Shown piece after piece: positions 1-11,451 of a stretch of DNA of 64,000 nucleotides. The position numbers were made by a program, and so were the translations under genes. How positions within the stretch are numbered: position 1 is the first letter of the stretch; the number at the start of each line of letters is the position of its first letter. The stretch spans positions 186,001 to 250,000 of the forward strand of contig BGZK01000223.1 in the NCBI GenBank assembly GCA_005406025.1. Reading direction: 5' to 3'. Source of the DNA: Eumeta japonica. Taxonomy: Eukaryota; Arthropoda; Insecta; Lepidoptera; Psychidae. The notes under the pieces are model-generated. The model was not told where the DNA came from, made no database searches, and saw only the letters and a list, made by a program, of their open reading frames with translations.

Positions 1-292
1 AATAAATAGGTCTTTGTACATATTATTAAGAAATGTGGTAAAGCCAAATGTGCATGCCTGAAGCGCTCGTCACATACGTATGTTATTTAAATTAGTGGTT
101 GATGATAATATATGAGCTTTTCACCCAAAATCCTTTTTTGAAGTTTGTCAAAACTTTCCCGAAGTTACTAATTAAAATTATTATACAATAATTGTTGTTA
201 ATGTAAAAGTATTACTAATTGCATTAAAAATAACTTTGGAATTAATTAAAACGTTTGAAAGTAATTAAAAAGAAATAAAAAAGAAACAAATT

Positions 293-356
293 CTAGGACA
301 GATTTCAACCCGCGCACCTTGCGCGCGCGACTTAAAGCTAAACAGTTGAACTAAAT
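293..356 (-). repeat. tRNA-like SINE head (relic)
   Basis: Read on the minus strand this stretch has a D-arm/A-box-like TTAGTTCAACTG, a CG-rich middle stem and a B-box-like GCGGGTTGAAATC in the order and spacing of a tRNA. That is the internal Pol III promoter layout of a tRNA-derived SINE. Both boxes deviate from consensus and no acceptor stem closes, so it is not a working tRNA. No clear SINE body or poly(A) tail was seen. Confidence 0.4.
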
Positions 357-2193
357 CGTACAGCTGATCCTTGAGCGAAAATAGTTGTTTTATTTTTGAT
401 ATTACTATCGCCATCTGTTAGCAATTACAAAAACATAAAACATTCATTTTAATCTCCATTTCAGATATTTAAGCAAAATTACAGATCAAAACATGAATAA
501 CTGCGAGTTAAAAAATTCAATCACAGCTAATCGGTACTATATCAAGCTATGATTTTCAATACAGTTATTCCCAATCGATTAGTGATGAGATTGAAAGAGA
601 AATTAACTTTAAAAGTTAAATAGTTTTTTAGTTATCGTGATTACACGGGATTTTCAGGCGACAATAGAAGAATACCTACGCTCGCGCTTAAGGCATGCAA
701 TTTAGTTCTTTAACAACTATAGCATAAATATCACGCAAAGCAGAGGGGGCTCTCACCCAAGTTTACTAAATCTTACCAAGACGAGGGAAGGGTACAAATT
801 AAAAGGAAAAGACTATCCTATTCTAATTACAATATGCATAATAATAATAACTATGAACATTACCAGAAAAATAAATAACTTTTTTTAATTATTAATGAAC
901 TGACGTATATAATTTATTCACATGCTCTTAGAGTGATTTCGCTGTATATTCTCCCCACTGCTTACATCTTTCTGATTCCCGATCAGCAACGCGTCTTCAA
1001 TGCGAACCCAACGCGACACGAAGGCACACGCGCATTTCAATTACGTAAAATCTCGCCACACAATATGAATGATAAATTTTATTTAGTGCCAGTGAGTATT
1101 TGGACATGATGTTAGTGTACGCTCGATGTGGATATGATATCGACGGCAAATAACATGAATCTTAATACCTATATTTCATTTTCACTGTGCTTTGACGTCA
1201 AAGGTTATTGGCACACATACTACTTAGGCATTGTTGCCAAAGCGCGCGCGCAATAAGGCGGCATCGATGGCACAGAGTACTTGATTTGTTTTTTCATACT
1301 AAATTGTTTATGTTGTATTTTATGAACCAGGCTATCTTTTTGAAAATTAAAAATAGCTACTAAATAGGAATATTACATTCTATTACGAAGACAAAAGACG
1401 CGGTGTTGTCCATTTGCATACTGCATACGACGATATGGTAAGTATACAATTTTAGTAAACTTGTAAAACGCCTTTAGATTTGTGTACACCTAAGCTGTAC
1501 GATAGTTACTCCAAACTTACACTTGAAACACGATAATACTTGCATAGTTGAAAATTAAATGGAAACACAATCAATCCCGCACAATTTAGGCTACGTGGTC
1601 ACGAAAGGACGATCAAAGGTGCACGGGGAGGCAATCCTCTTCGAAACGAATTGAATTACAACTTTCTTTGTTTTATATAAATTAAATTTATCAGTTTATA
1701 AAATTGTTGTTTTTTTTCAATGTCCGTTCATCCGTTATTTATATAATGAAAGAGAAACTTGAACGTATTGGAACACATATTACTGATTTCGTTTGATGTT
1801 GAAATTGATGATAAAAAATTTATACAAGAAATATCTCGTAACTCGACTATAATATTACAGAAAGAAAACAATTACTTAGTTAATGCAAATCAATATGAAA
1901 AAGACTGCAGATACATTTTACATTATAAGTTTTTCTAAAAAATTTTCTAACAAATTCTTTAACTTTAACACACCTGCCACGTATCATAAAATTTATTGTT
2001 CTTTATGATTTTATGAAAATCCAACATACAAATTAATTAATTAACCATAGTTTATGCCGCAATTTACACATTAGGTACCAGAAAAAAACCTTTTCAATTC
2101 CCGCGAAAAATACTCGATACATAATTTGTGGGTTTTATAAAATAATATGCAAATGATATTTATTTACACGTAATATTTCCTGTATAGTTGCAG
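357..2193. other. AT-rich stretch, nothing recognised
   Basis: There is no ORF with recognisable protein features. A short CpG-dense patch near 1240-1265 and several TTAATTAA-type homeodomain-like words are the only local features. It ends at the splice acceptor of the candidate exon at 2194. Confidence 0.5.
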
Positions 2194-2375
2194 TCATTCT
2201 CGGAAGGCTACTATAAAGACCTTCCAATTCCCTCGTTTCCCTTTAATTCTCCTTCTCGTATCTCGTTCTCCACTTCCGTCCCCGTGCCGCCGCACGGCGG
2301 AGGCCGATCGGTGTCTACGCCAAACTTCCGGTGTCGTTCCGTAATCCCTTCGCCGTCGACGCCGCACGCCTTCAG
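2194..2375 (+). CDS. Candidate internal coding exon, unrecognised Ser/Pro-rich protein
   Basis: What is seen: a pyrimidine-containing acceptor ending in GTTGCAG (to 2193), then 182 nt open in one frame, then the donor TTCAG|GTAATA at 2376. The block is clearly more GC-rich than its flanks, and many codons end in C or G, as expected of coding DNA. The frame starts at phase 0 (TCA TTC TCG) and ends at phase 2. The roughly 60 residues are rich in Ser, Pro and Arg, with PIPSFPFNSPSR early, VPPHGGGRSVSTPNFR in the middle and PSPSTPHAF at the end. This low-complexity, phosphorylation-prone style is common in the disordered N-terminal parts of signalling and cytoskeletal proteins. I do not recognise the protein. 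No partner exon was found in the window, which would fit a gene with very long introns. It could instead be a GC-rich conserved non-coding element that is open by chance. Confidence 0.45.
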
Positions 2376-4069
2376 GTAATATTATTTTCGCGAAATTAGT
2401 TTCGTATCAATAACGAAACAATGGAAAAAGTTCCGTTTATTGTTCGCCGCGATCGTTAATTTCGTTATGTACCTTCCACGTAATAACGTAGCGAATAACG
2501 GAAAAGAACTGTTGAACTTGTAACGGATTATATTGGATTTGCAATATGGTAGTATTCTGTTCTTTGTATGGCATTTGACATCGGTGCTAAATGTTATTTT
2601 GTAGTTCGTCATACTTTTAATTTTTTTTTTCATGATTATTTTGTCTGGAAGTATTTTTTCAGTACTTTAAAAGTTGTATTACGACATGTAATGTAAATAG
2701 ACCGATGTATACAAAAGATTAAAATAAAGGATAAAAAAAAATCTGATTTGACAGAAAAGAAGTAATAATGGAATATGTTATCTGTGAATAAATATTATTA
2801 GCGGCATTTTTTTTAAATCCCAATTAATCTGTTAGATTTATATGTACCTCTATCACAGGCAACTTATAATATCTTATAAGCGATACTGTGATGATATAAA
2901 AAAACACGTATTTATTATATGAAGGCACTGAACTACTTTATACTTCACAGAGCATAGGCGTTGATGCGACAAAATCATCTAAGAACAAAATACATAAATA
3001 TGCCCCAATTGATGGTAGAAGCTGCTGTTAAAATACTTCTGACAATTAAACAGAAAATACACACAGACGTCATTTGATCTACAGATCGTAAAGTTCGGTG
3101 CAAATTTTGAACCGCTAAAAAGTGCATGAACAGCACGTGAGTATAAACCATGATATTCTGATGAACCCTGGTGTTTCTGGGATGGACAAGGTAAGAAATA
3201 TGATACGCTCTATTATGCTAACTTCAACAAAACCGATTTCACCCAGTACTGTAGGATACGTACTGTAGGAGATGCTATAGGATAGGATCACCCGACCGAC
3301 TTAAATGTTGCAAATGCACCTGTATAAAAAATGTCTCTTAGGGCGTAGAGATAGAATTTGGTTAAAAAAGAACGATGTCTACTATTTGGTGGGATAAAAT
3401 AGAAAGAAAACATTAGTATATATATCGACATATCAATACCAAACAACTGACCCGGAGTGCCTTGAGTAAATGGTATTAGAAAGATACAAATAATTATCTA
3501 TTACAATTAATCACCAATTAACGAACTATAATAAATGATTGAATATTATAATATCAACAATATAGATATCATCGTTTATGCACAATTGTTATTCCTTTTT
3601 AGTTCAGTGCAAGTCGCATCAAACGGTAAAATAGAACATAAACGATCGTGTAAAAACTCAGAAATAGTAGGTTGTACATTATTTTTCATTTTTGTTGTGT
3701 GCAACATCACGACGCTGCTAGTCAAACTAGATTATATGACGTTTCACGAATGGACATTGTTAAGACAAAATTCATAACATAAAAGAAATACATTTCCTTG
3801 AAATATGACACTCTGTGCATAAGTGCTCGTCTGAATTTGACACTAATACCTAGCAGAGCGATAAATAATAGTTTGAGAAACTGATACCAATCCGATGAAT
3901 AACATAAATGTGAAGCTGTCATTCAATCGACAACATGAACTATACAACTCTATCTAGATAGCGAGTGACCCAAACTACCGAACCCTATCCGAAGCCCTTT
4001 CGAATACGTTTATCATATCTAAAAAGTTATCCATATTTAATTTACGCTTGGTGTATTTACTGCGTGGCC
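2376..4069. other. AT-rich stretch, nothing recognised
   Basis: Only short ORFs of up to 80 codons occur, with Ile/Asn/Tyr-rich translations typical of random AT-rich DNA. If 2194-2375 is an exon, this would be the start of its downstream intron. Confidence 0.5.
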
Positions 4070-4185
4070 CTTTTTTTCTCGCTCTCCTCAGGGCCGACCT
4101 AATCCGCTCGTTGTGACGTCACACCGAAACTGGGTCGCTTGAGGGGTCGCTCCGCGCGTCCCGCGGACCCTTAATTACACAGAGG
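4070..4185. promoter_or_regulatory. GC-rich island with a CRE palindrome
   Basis: A sharp GC-rich patch lies in AT-rich surroundings. It contains the perfect cAMP-response-element palindrome TGACGTCA at 4114-4121 and several CpG-rich words (CCGCGCG, CCCGCGG). Such patches in insect intergenic DNA are often conserved enhancers or promoters. No TATA box or ORF supports a specific promoter, so the call is weak. Confidence 0.3.
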
Positions 4186-4368
4186 ATTATTTTCATGTGT
4201 GCTCCTTTAAACTATCAAATTTTTAATGTACTTGTGTTTGAATATTTGTTTTTTCAAATTAAAAATGATCACAGAATCATCAGAATCATGAACGTTTTTT
4301 CGAACTTCAACTGCTTCAGTATAACGAACATTTTGATGTTTAACACAAACGTTTGCTGCTTTCTAGGA

Positions 4369-4445
4369 TGGCATAGTCAACGAGGAACCCTTATAGTTTC
4401 GTCGTATTCGTCCGTCTGTCTGTCTTCCCGTCTGTTTGTACACAT
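4369..4445 (+). repeat. Fragment of the lepidopteran GTACGGAACCCT repeat family
   Basis: The order GGAACCC-TTATAG-TTTCGTC-GTCCGTCTGTCTGTC matches the start of a dispersed repeat that I know from many lepidopteran genomes. Related pieces in this window lie at 16655-17702 and 54895-55000. It is non-coding; the 86-codon ORF across it (4195-4455) is incidental. Confidence 0.45.
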
Positions 4446-5250
4446 CTTAACTTAGTCTCTTAGTACTAGAATGCAGTAATTTGGTACAGGTACCTAAACA
4501 TATTAATAACAACGACAAAATAGTAGAATAAAATCTTAAACATTTTGTTTTTTCTCGTCTATCCCATAGTGTGAAGTGTCGGAGACAGGTCGTTTAAAAA
4601 TATTGCGAGTCTGTGAAAACGATTTTTCATTTAGAGATACGTTTGCGAAGTATTAAATTTTAAAGTGATACTTTTTGTTAGTGTCAAGTGTGCCCCATTA
4701 GCTAAACGGTTGCTTTTGGATATGTGACGAAATTCACGGCAGTAGTAAATATTATAACGAAGTTAAAAGGAAAACTGAGCTAAGTATGCGTTACAAGTTA
4801 ATAAATAATAGTCGACCAACTTATAAAATATCTTGGGGAAGTAAAAAAATAATTGGCTACGTAGAAATTCCATTAAAAATTACTTAGATAAAGTTGTTAG
4901 CCATTACATCGTAAACTCAATTAATATGTGCGTATTATCAAACAAAAAACCTCCCTCTAAGATCGCCTATTGTGACGGGCGACTATGAAATCTTACACTG
5001 CACTTAGCCTAACACGCGCTTGGCCGATTTTTTTAATCAGAAATTATCATATTTCGATGTTTCTTATAATAATATGAAAGACATAGCGAAAATTACATAA
5101 AAATTTTACAAAAACATGGTACGATAAGAAATCTGTGTTTTAAACTCATTTGCGCATACAAATATATGTATTCCTTTTTTACCACTTCAAAAATATACAA
5201 CACAGTATCTAATAAGACACATTATTAAACCGAGTAAGATTTACAACCAC
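4446..5250. other. AT-rich stretch, nothing recognised
   Basis: No ORF, repeat end or RNA signature was seen. Confidence 0.5.
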
Positions 5251-5329
5251 CTGGCTCGGCAGGCGTTGTTCCGTTCTTTCCGATAAGTAGCGTGCCCGTA
5301 TGCACACTGCTTCACCCGAGTGGAAATAG
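5251..5329 (+). repeat. Dispersed repeat, GGCTCGGCAGGCGTTG family, copy 1
   Basis: It shares an ordered set of words with 21355-21443: GGCT(C/A)GGCAG, TTCCG, TCTTTCCGATA, TAGCGTGCCCG and CTGCTTCACCCGAGTGG. Both copies also lie beside TATATAT runs. The two copies establish it as a dispersed repeat; 19139-19180 looks like a more diverged 5' piece. The class (LINE 3' end or non-autonomous element) cannot be decided. Confidence 0.65.
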
Positions 5330-6112
5330 CATTACCATATATATTAATACGCTAAGGTTAAGATGTTTGCCTCCCTTTAAAAAAAAAACCTCATAATTAC
5401 TCAACATAAATATCATTTCATAGATAATTGCTTGCTCTACCGACATCAATAACTAAAAAAATTATTATTGCTTTTGTTTTTGTAAATGAATTAATTATTA
5501 AAATTGTATATATGCTGCCATCTGACGACTTTAATTTTTACATAACGTCAACATTAACGGTCGGTAATTATTTTATTCAAATATTTCTTAAATCTGTCAT
5601 CTGAGCTTCATAATGTAATACTACAAAAAGAAGAAAGTTATAAATAGAATGCAAAATTAGAAACGAATTGAATACCTGCAATCAATTTTGATTCATTAAA
5701 CTGAATTGAATGATTTATTGACAATAGTTACAAAAACGATGAAATAAAATGCCTAGGCGACGAACACTGGAAAATCAAGCAGAAAGACGTCGAAGTCAAG
5801 TTGTATCAGATGAAGTTTTGTAATAAAAAGGAAATAAAATTAATATGCAGTAATTTTGTAAATTGATAATTATTATACATAATTTGTGCGAATTCTTTAC
5901 ACAGGGTACGTCTAGTCTTCTTTAATTTTTTTGATTACGGTTATAAATTCTCAGAATTCTAGCATTTTAGGGTAGGAGGGAAATCTTTAGCATACATTTC
6001 ATTGATATTTACGCTAAACTAGGCAATTGAAAATACGTACCGTATATAGGATACTTTGTTGCCACCGAGGTGACAATGGACATACCGGATTTCTGAACGA
6101 ATGCTGGCTTTC
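5330..6112. other. AT-rich stretch, nothing recognised
   Basis: A short run of eight or nine A follows CTCCCTTTA near 5375. No ORF or repeat boundary could be supported. Confidence 0.45.
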
Positions 6113-6507
6113 CGTCATAAAATGACAGTTGACAGTCAAACAAACGTCCTCATCTCAGAGTAGAGATAGCATAGAGACCGTCTAAAATTCTCGAAACTGT
6201 CATCTATTAGCACTTTCTTTCTTTTTATTAGCATCTACACGAGGGTATTTAAGAAAAACAGATAAATGAGCTTAGTTTTCTAATCGAAAATCAGCATTTG
6301 CAACGCCAAATTGACTATTTGTACCTGTTTAGTATGTTGTTGTAACACACAGTTGATGATGAGTTTTTTAAATTGGTTTTAGTCAGATGTTAGTTTCATT
6401 TATTTAAGTAGTTTCATTACAGATGTCATACTAAAAACAAGTCGGAGTAGAAAGGAGTGTGTTGTCATTTTATGACTCCTTCTATGCTATCTTTACTCCG
6501 AGGTCTT
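6113..6507. repeat. MITE-like inverted repeat with GTCATAAAATGAC and GATAGCATAGA words
   Basis: The left side carries GTCATAAAATGACAG and AGTAGAGATAGCATAGAGACC. The right side carries their reverse complements, GTCATTTTATGAC and TCTATGCTATCTTTACTCC. The two sides therefore pair over about 30-40 bp in parts, although the order of words is shuffled. This suggests either one rearranged foldback element or two neighbouring fragments of one MITE family. No target-site duplication was identified. Confidence 0.4.
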
Positions 6508-6916
6508 AATGATAGTCTATGGTAGGTACATCACCGAGTCGCCCGCGAACTGAGCTGCTTTCGTAATTGTTGATAACGTTTCTTTATTTTATTAAACGTG
6601 CTTTAACCGTGTTTTAACTTTTTGTTATTTGTGTCCCACACTTTTTATTGGTGTGAGGGAATTATCAGTCTCTACGTAATTTGAACGCAACTGTTAAAAA
6701 TCATATTTAATCGGGTTTTATGTTATATTAACCTATGTCTTACAATATGTTTCTAGAATTCACATATTTGAATAATTTAGATTTTTTGAATTTCTAGGGG
6801 TGTAATTGTGGCTGTCACAAAATAATCCCAAGTGTTAATTTTTGATTAAAATTTTCACAGTAGTACAAATTTACAACAGCTACTTTCAACAGCTTTCAAA
6901 GAAAATATCGCAAACA
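6508..6916. other. Upstream flank of the pogo-like relic, no gene seen
   Basis: AT-rich sequence. It may include the 5' untranslated part and terminal inverted repeat of the transposon that begins coding at 6917, but no matching terminal repeat was found. Confidence 0.4.
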
Positions 6917-7257
6917 ATGCCGCGTTTTTATAAGCGTGCTTCGGAAGCCGTAATTATAAAAATTGTACCCCAGTAGCTCTCCAAAAAGCCGTTGAAAAAG
7001 CGAGTAATTATCGATATGAGAGGTATCATTGATGTATGCTCTTGCACTTTTATAGCGCATACATACATAATATATATTATGTTATTACTGGTACAGTATT
7101 CAAAAGGGACTGCAAAAAAATTGGAAAAGGGCGTCAGACGAAAGATGAAATGGAATATTTGACTCAACATATGTTGGAATGTATCAACCTATTCAAAAAT
7201 ATATCATATAGAAGTGACATTTGTTCGGCTTCCGAGTACAATAAATACACTCAGTAA
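6917..7257 (+). pseudogene. pogo/Tigger-like transposase, N-terminal relic
   Basis: The N-terminal DNA-binding region of a pogo-type (Tc1/mariner superfamily) transposase is still readable. It starts at an ATG as MPRFYKRASE, the MPR-x-YKR start typical of this family. After a stop and frame change it continues with LQKAVEKASNYRYERY, matching the first helix of the HTH_psq domain. Further on comes KKIGKGRQTKDEMEYLTQ, followed by HMLEC. In intact family members this KGR-T segment, the acidic/aromatic stretch and a Cys-containing helix join the psq domain to the second (CENP-B-like) helix-turn-helix. The reading frame breaks at least once, between about 6970 and 7040, and the catalytic DDE domain is absent, so this is a truncated dead copy. 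The family assignment rests on motif recall only. Confidence 0.55.
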
Positions 7258-7539
7258 AATTTAATGGTCGAGGCTTTTGAGTCTGATTTTATCCAGTATT
7301 TTTCTTGCTTTTTTATTAAAAAGTTGATTTTTAAATTTGTATACTTCTTATTTCGTTGTTTTTCGTACGGAAATTATGCATCTCTTACGATTATACGAAA
7401 ATATTAAAAAATATCAGAACATTGTGTTTCAGTCACCCCGGTAGAAGGAGTAAAATTATGACATTTTTTTTAATTTTGTAGTATAGTTATAGAGTGGTTA
7501 AAGACCATAACTACAGTCTTGAACACTTGAATGATGCAG

Positions 7540-7540
<1 letters not shown>
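7258..7540. other. Flank between pogo-like relic and TA microsatellite
   Basis: No DDE-domain remnants of the upstream relic can be read here in any frame. The sequence is plain AT-rich DNA. Confidence 0.4.

Positions 7541-7597
<57 letters not shown>
7541..7597. repeat. (TA)n microsatellite
   Basis: An uninterrupted TA dinucleotide run of about 57 bp. Pure TA runs this long usually vary in length between individuals. Confidence 0.97.
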
Positions 7598-7600
<3 letters not shown>

Positions 7601-7646
7601 AATTTTGACATAAAAAAATTTACAACAGAGAAACCCAAAAACTTTT

Positions 7647-7676
7647 TTCACTTAAAATACTTATATTTTAAGTGAA
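7647..7676. repeat. Perfect 13-bp hairpin
   Basis: TTCACTTAAAATA, a 4-nt loop and then TATTTTAAGTGAA. The stem extends imperfectly outwards (CTTTT / AGAAG). It is AT-rich, so partly expected by chance, but it is longer than typical and lies 50 bp from the TA run. Confidence 0.7.
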
Positions 7677-8519
7677 AGAAGTTTTATGTTCTGCAGGGAA
7701 GAAAACACTTATAGAAATTTACACGTCATCAAAGTTCTGCCTAAAAAAAATGTCTCCGGACCTTTTCGTAGTAACGCAGTGAAACTTAAAACAGTTTTTA
7801 AGTTCAGTTATAAGATATTAAATGAAATAAGGTAAATAATATCAGTGGTGCAGTAAAATTGTAAAAAAAATATTTTGGACTCTGATACTCACTTGACTAA
7901 GGTAGGGGACTTAGGATCAGACTATTAAATATAAAACTATGACATAAAATAACTATATATATGCAAGAACAATCACTATTGTGGGGTGATAAAAATAGCG
8001 TAATAAAAGACTTAAGTATAAAGTTTTATAATAGTATAAAAATATATTCAAAGTACACGTATGAAACAATAATACGGTCACACCAAAATTTTGCGAATGT
8101 TTGTGAATTCGACCGACACCACCGCGGTGGCTTGATGCAGGGCATGTACCAATGAGTTATCTATAATTAAGTACATTTGTGTTAATTCAATAACACTTTT
8201 CGCCAACGGGAAGAAAACATTGTGACGAAAGCTACACTTCAAGAATAAGATGAAATATCTTTTCTATGTAAAACCTGTGCATAGCTATGGGCACGCATAT
8301 TTGTCATATTGGATTTAAACTGCCTATCACGCATGCACACCGAGTGTGACCATCTCTGGTGACCTCATATCAGAAATAACGCGGTGGGCTCACTTCGCAA
8401 AAATATGTATTATCCATTAGTAAAATCTTAAAAACACGAACACCAAAGAAGTCTTCGGCCTCATAAAAAAAATATCCAATAAAGCTGACTGAAGAAACCG
8501 GACAGGTGAGAGAAGACTT
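7677..8519. other. AT-rich stretch, nothing recognised
   Basis: A 64-codon ORF (7961-8155) has no recognisable motif. A CG-rich word, CACCACCGCGGTGG, near 8117 is a perfect 14-bp palindrome of unknown meaning. Confidence 0.45.
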
Positions 8520-8770
8520 CGAAAAATATATACATGTAGCGCCGCCCTCTGTTTGTTTCGCTATCGGATGAGTATCGCGTGACGTCGTAAACGCGGCGGG
8601 TACGAGAAGAGCCGTAAAAACGAATTACCGATCTTTATGAAACGTGACCTGCGCGCCCGCCGCCGTATCTACCGATACACCGGCCCAAAAATAACATATT
8701 TCCATGTCGGGGTTATCACGTGCTTTCGTGAGCTACACCATTTTCAGCTGCGTATGCACATATTAAAAAC
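8520..8770. promoter_or_regulatory. GC-rich island, candidate conserved regulatory element
   Basis: A compact island of higher GC content holds a TGACGTCGT CRE-like word (about 8580), ACGCGGCGGG, GCGCGCCCGCCGCCG, a CACGTG E-box (about 8718) and an AGCTG E-box half. It is not open over a useful length and matches none of the repeats in the window. Isolated islands of this kind in lepidopteran introns are often conserved cis-regulatory DNA; only conservation would confirm that. Confidence 0.3.
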
Positions 8771-9354
8771 GTCTTCGCGTTTATACGGCTAGACGAAAAT
8801 ATAATCTAACGAACTGATTTCAGCAATGCAAGAAGAGCCGTTGCATCATTATTATTTAAATACATACTATGTGTGTGTAAGGGTTGCATCATATTTTATA
8901 GCTACACTAATATTATATTACAATAAATCTTAGTCACAAATAAAACTATTTGAATATTCTTCACTGTATATATTTTATACCTCATTATTGAATATATTAA
9001 TGAAGTTTAAATTAACGTTATGATATTTCAATTTTAAATGGAATGCAAAAAAAACACAACATATAATATTAATAAAATAAATAAAAATAAGTATCCCAAG
9101 CATCAAATAAAAGCACTCTGGAGTTTGTCGTTCGTTACTTTCTTTTTAACAGGTACATCCTTGTGTATGGAATAGAAATCGTACATTGCAGTTTCTCAGG
9201 CAAACATATTTTACTTTTTACTGTTACTAAATAAATTCTATTACTGTTTGTAGTAGAATTTAGTAACAGCAATAAGCATTATTATTAATCCAACTATTGC
9301 TCTATTAAATGTGAGTTGTGTACAATCGAACTAAAAAGTGAAAAATAAATATAG
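8771..9354. other. AT-rich stretch, nothing recognised
   Basis: Short direct words such as ATTTAGTAAC recur near 9225-9265 and look locally palindromic. There is no gene or clear element boundary. Confidence 0.4.
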
Positions 9355-9612
9355 TTTAATAAAACTAAAAAATACGCTTTTAAAGCACATCAAACTAAGA
9401 AGTGAAAAATAATTCTTAATATGAGCTGAAAAAAAGTAATATTGTGGGGCGCTTTGAGCCACATTTTTCGTATATAGAGCAATCCACGCTTTTTCCACAA
9501 TAATACTAGTATTTTTTGTCATTGTTCATTACTTTTTTCAGCTCATAAAAGAAATTATTTTTCACATTTTAGTTTGATGTGGTTTAAAAGCGTGTTTTTT
9601 TGTTTTTTTTTT
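9355..9612. mobile_element. Palindromic MITE (foldback element)
   Basis: The left arm (about 9361-9440) and right arm (about 9531-9610) are reverse complements over about 80 bp with few mismatches. Shared words include ACGCTTTTAAA, CACATCAAACTAA, GTGAAAAATAAT and ATGAGCTGAAAAAA. The loop (9441-9530) is unrelated. Long arms, a short loop and the absence of coding capacity are the hallmarks of a miniature inverted-repeat element. A partial extra copy of the AACTAAAAAGTGAAAAATAA word lies just upstream at 9330-9350, so the left end may be internally duplicated. No target-site duplication could be assigned. The 63-codon minus-strand ORF within it is incidental. Confidence 0.75.
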
Positions 9613-11091
9613 TTTGATGTATTAATTTCATTAGATTAAATATTGTACTACGTTTGACGTGAGGGGCTGTATTTTGTGTTCGTTTTCACTACATAGATTT
9701 GTTTGATTCATCAATATTACTTGATATTGTGATATGAATTAGTGTAAGAACAATGTTACCATATCAATGTTACCTAGTCAGGTATAAAAGTATAAAATAA
9801 CAATCGTACCGTTTTTAGTTTATGATAATTACGAAAAATGAGTTTCGGGATGTGATGGATTTCATTAGAAATGGCTCACAGGGTCGATGTGGCCAGTGAA
9901 AAGAGAAGACGCAGGGTGCTTAGTACCGCCAACTTTGTATTCAACATGAAAGACGACGAACTTTACAGGACATTCCATTTGACGAAGGATATAGTCCTGA
10001 ACTTAGTTGACGATCTAGCGCCTTTGCGAACCAACCCAAGAAGGAATAACGGAATCGACGATTCATTCCTACTTTTTTGTACCCATCTAGTGTTCAGTAT
10101 TTACTTTTTATCTCATTATAATAAATTGTGTGGACGAGGCCAACTTTTTTCTATGTTAAAAGATTTTAGTTGCTTTGGCATTTTACGCATGCGGGTCGTA
10201 CCAAACGAGAGTAGGCCAGCTGTTGCATTTGTGGCCATTTATTGTATCTCGCTCTATACATCAAGTCACGCAAGCTCTCAACCATGAAGGTGTTCTCAGT
10301 AAACATATCTATTTTCCTGCAACTCCGTAAAGTCGGGAGGCAGTTAAAAAAAGGTATATTATACTTTTTTCTACAAGATTTAGGTACTCAATGTGTAGAT
10401 GTTAAGTATTATATAAATTGATGTTAGCTCAAATATTCCAGATTTTCTTTACCATATCAATTTGACAATGTTCTTGGATGCATAACTGGAACACATCTAT
10501 CAATAAAACAACCAAAAAAACAAGATGAATGATATTACAATACAAATAATAATCATTCCCTCAATATTCAAATAGCAAGTTGATTTTTAATGAGTTATAA
10601 TATAATAGATGATGTATATAGATGAAGTTCCTCTTGAAGATTTATTTAATTTATTATTTACGTAACATAGGGGTAAACAAAGAAGTCCTTATAGGTCTAA
10701 CTGTTTGACAAATTTAAAATGTAATTATAATAATAAATAATAATAATATTTTAGATTCGTGATTCAGATCTAAAGTTGTAAATGTGGACGCTGGATACCC
10801 AGGCTCCTTTAATAATAACGTGATCTGGGATTCACATAGATTGAATTCATATCTGTCAGAAACGTGCAGAAGGAGGAGAGAATTCCTTTATGTTACGTGA
10901 CTTTCTAATAGACAATTTTAAAAATTAAATATTTAAAAAAAATCAACAAATAATTATTTTTCAGGGGATTCAGGATATATTTTAAGGGTTAAACTTCATG
11001 ATTACAAAAGATGACTGCGTGGCAGATATACCAGATGCTCACTACAATGCTCTACACCTGCCTACTATAAGTACCACAGAAAGATGCACAA

Positions 11092-11147
11092 AAATGCTCA
11101 AAGCCCGATTTAGGTAAAAAATAATATATTTGTTTATAGATATGTGT
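11092..11147 (+). repeat. Direct repeat, copy 1 (exon end plus donor of Harbinger relic)
   Basis: AAATGCTCAAAGCC..ATTTAGGT and the following AATAATATAT...TTTATAGATATGTG recur about 360 bp downstream at 11452-11507 with modest divergence. This copy contains the last codons of exon 5 and its splice donor at 11114. Confidence 0.75.
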
Positions 11148-11158
11148 TATTTTTATTA

Positions 11159-11426
11159 GGGGCCATCCAGTCAATAAGTCACACGTTTGGGGTCAACGAA
11201 ATGTGGCAATGCGCGACAAGGAGCAGGTCAAAAGCTTTGTGACGACAAATCCGAAATACGAAAATGAATTAAGGTTTATGTTTTTTGTTTTATCCAATAT
11301 TTAAAGTATTTTGAACAAAAAAAAATTGTAATAACTACTGTTTTCATTTACGTGTTACCGCTTGTGACAAAGAAGGGGGGGGTTAAAAACCTTATAATTT
11401 ATGTGACGTAATTTATGGACGACCCC
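11159..11426. mobile_element. MITE nested in the Harbinger intron (GGGGYCRTCCA ends, TTA duplication)
   Basis: The left end reads GGGGCCATCCAG-TCAATAAGTCAC. The right end, reverse-complemented, reads GGGGTCGTCCATAAATTACGTCAC. This is a terminal inverted repeat of about 24 bp with few changes. TTA directly precedes the left GGGG and directly follows the right CCCC, a 3-bp duplication as expected for Harbinger-type (Tourist-like) elements. The 268-bp body has no ORF. The GGGGTCGTCCATAAATTACGTCAC terminus is common in insect genomes. It lies between the two direct-repeat copies at 11092 and 11452. Confidence 0.8.
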
Positions 11427-11451
11427 TTATTTGCAATGCAAACTTTATTTC

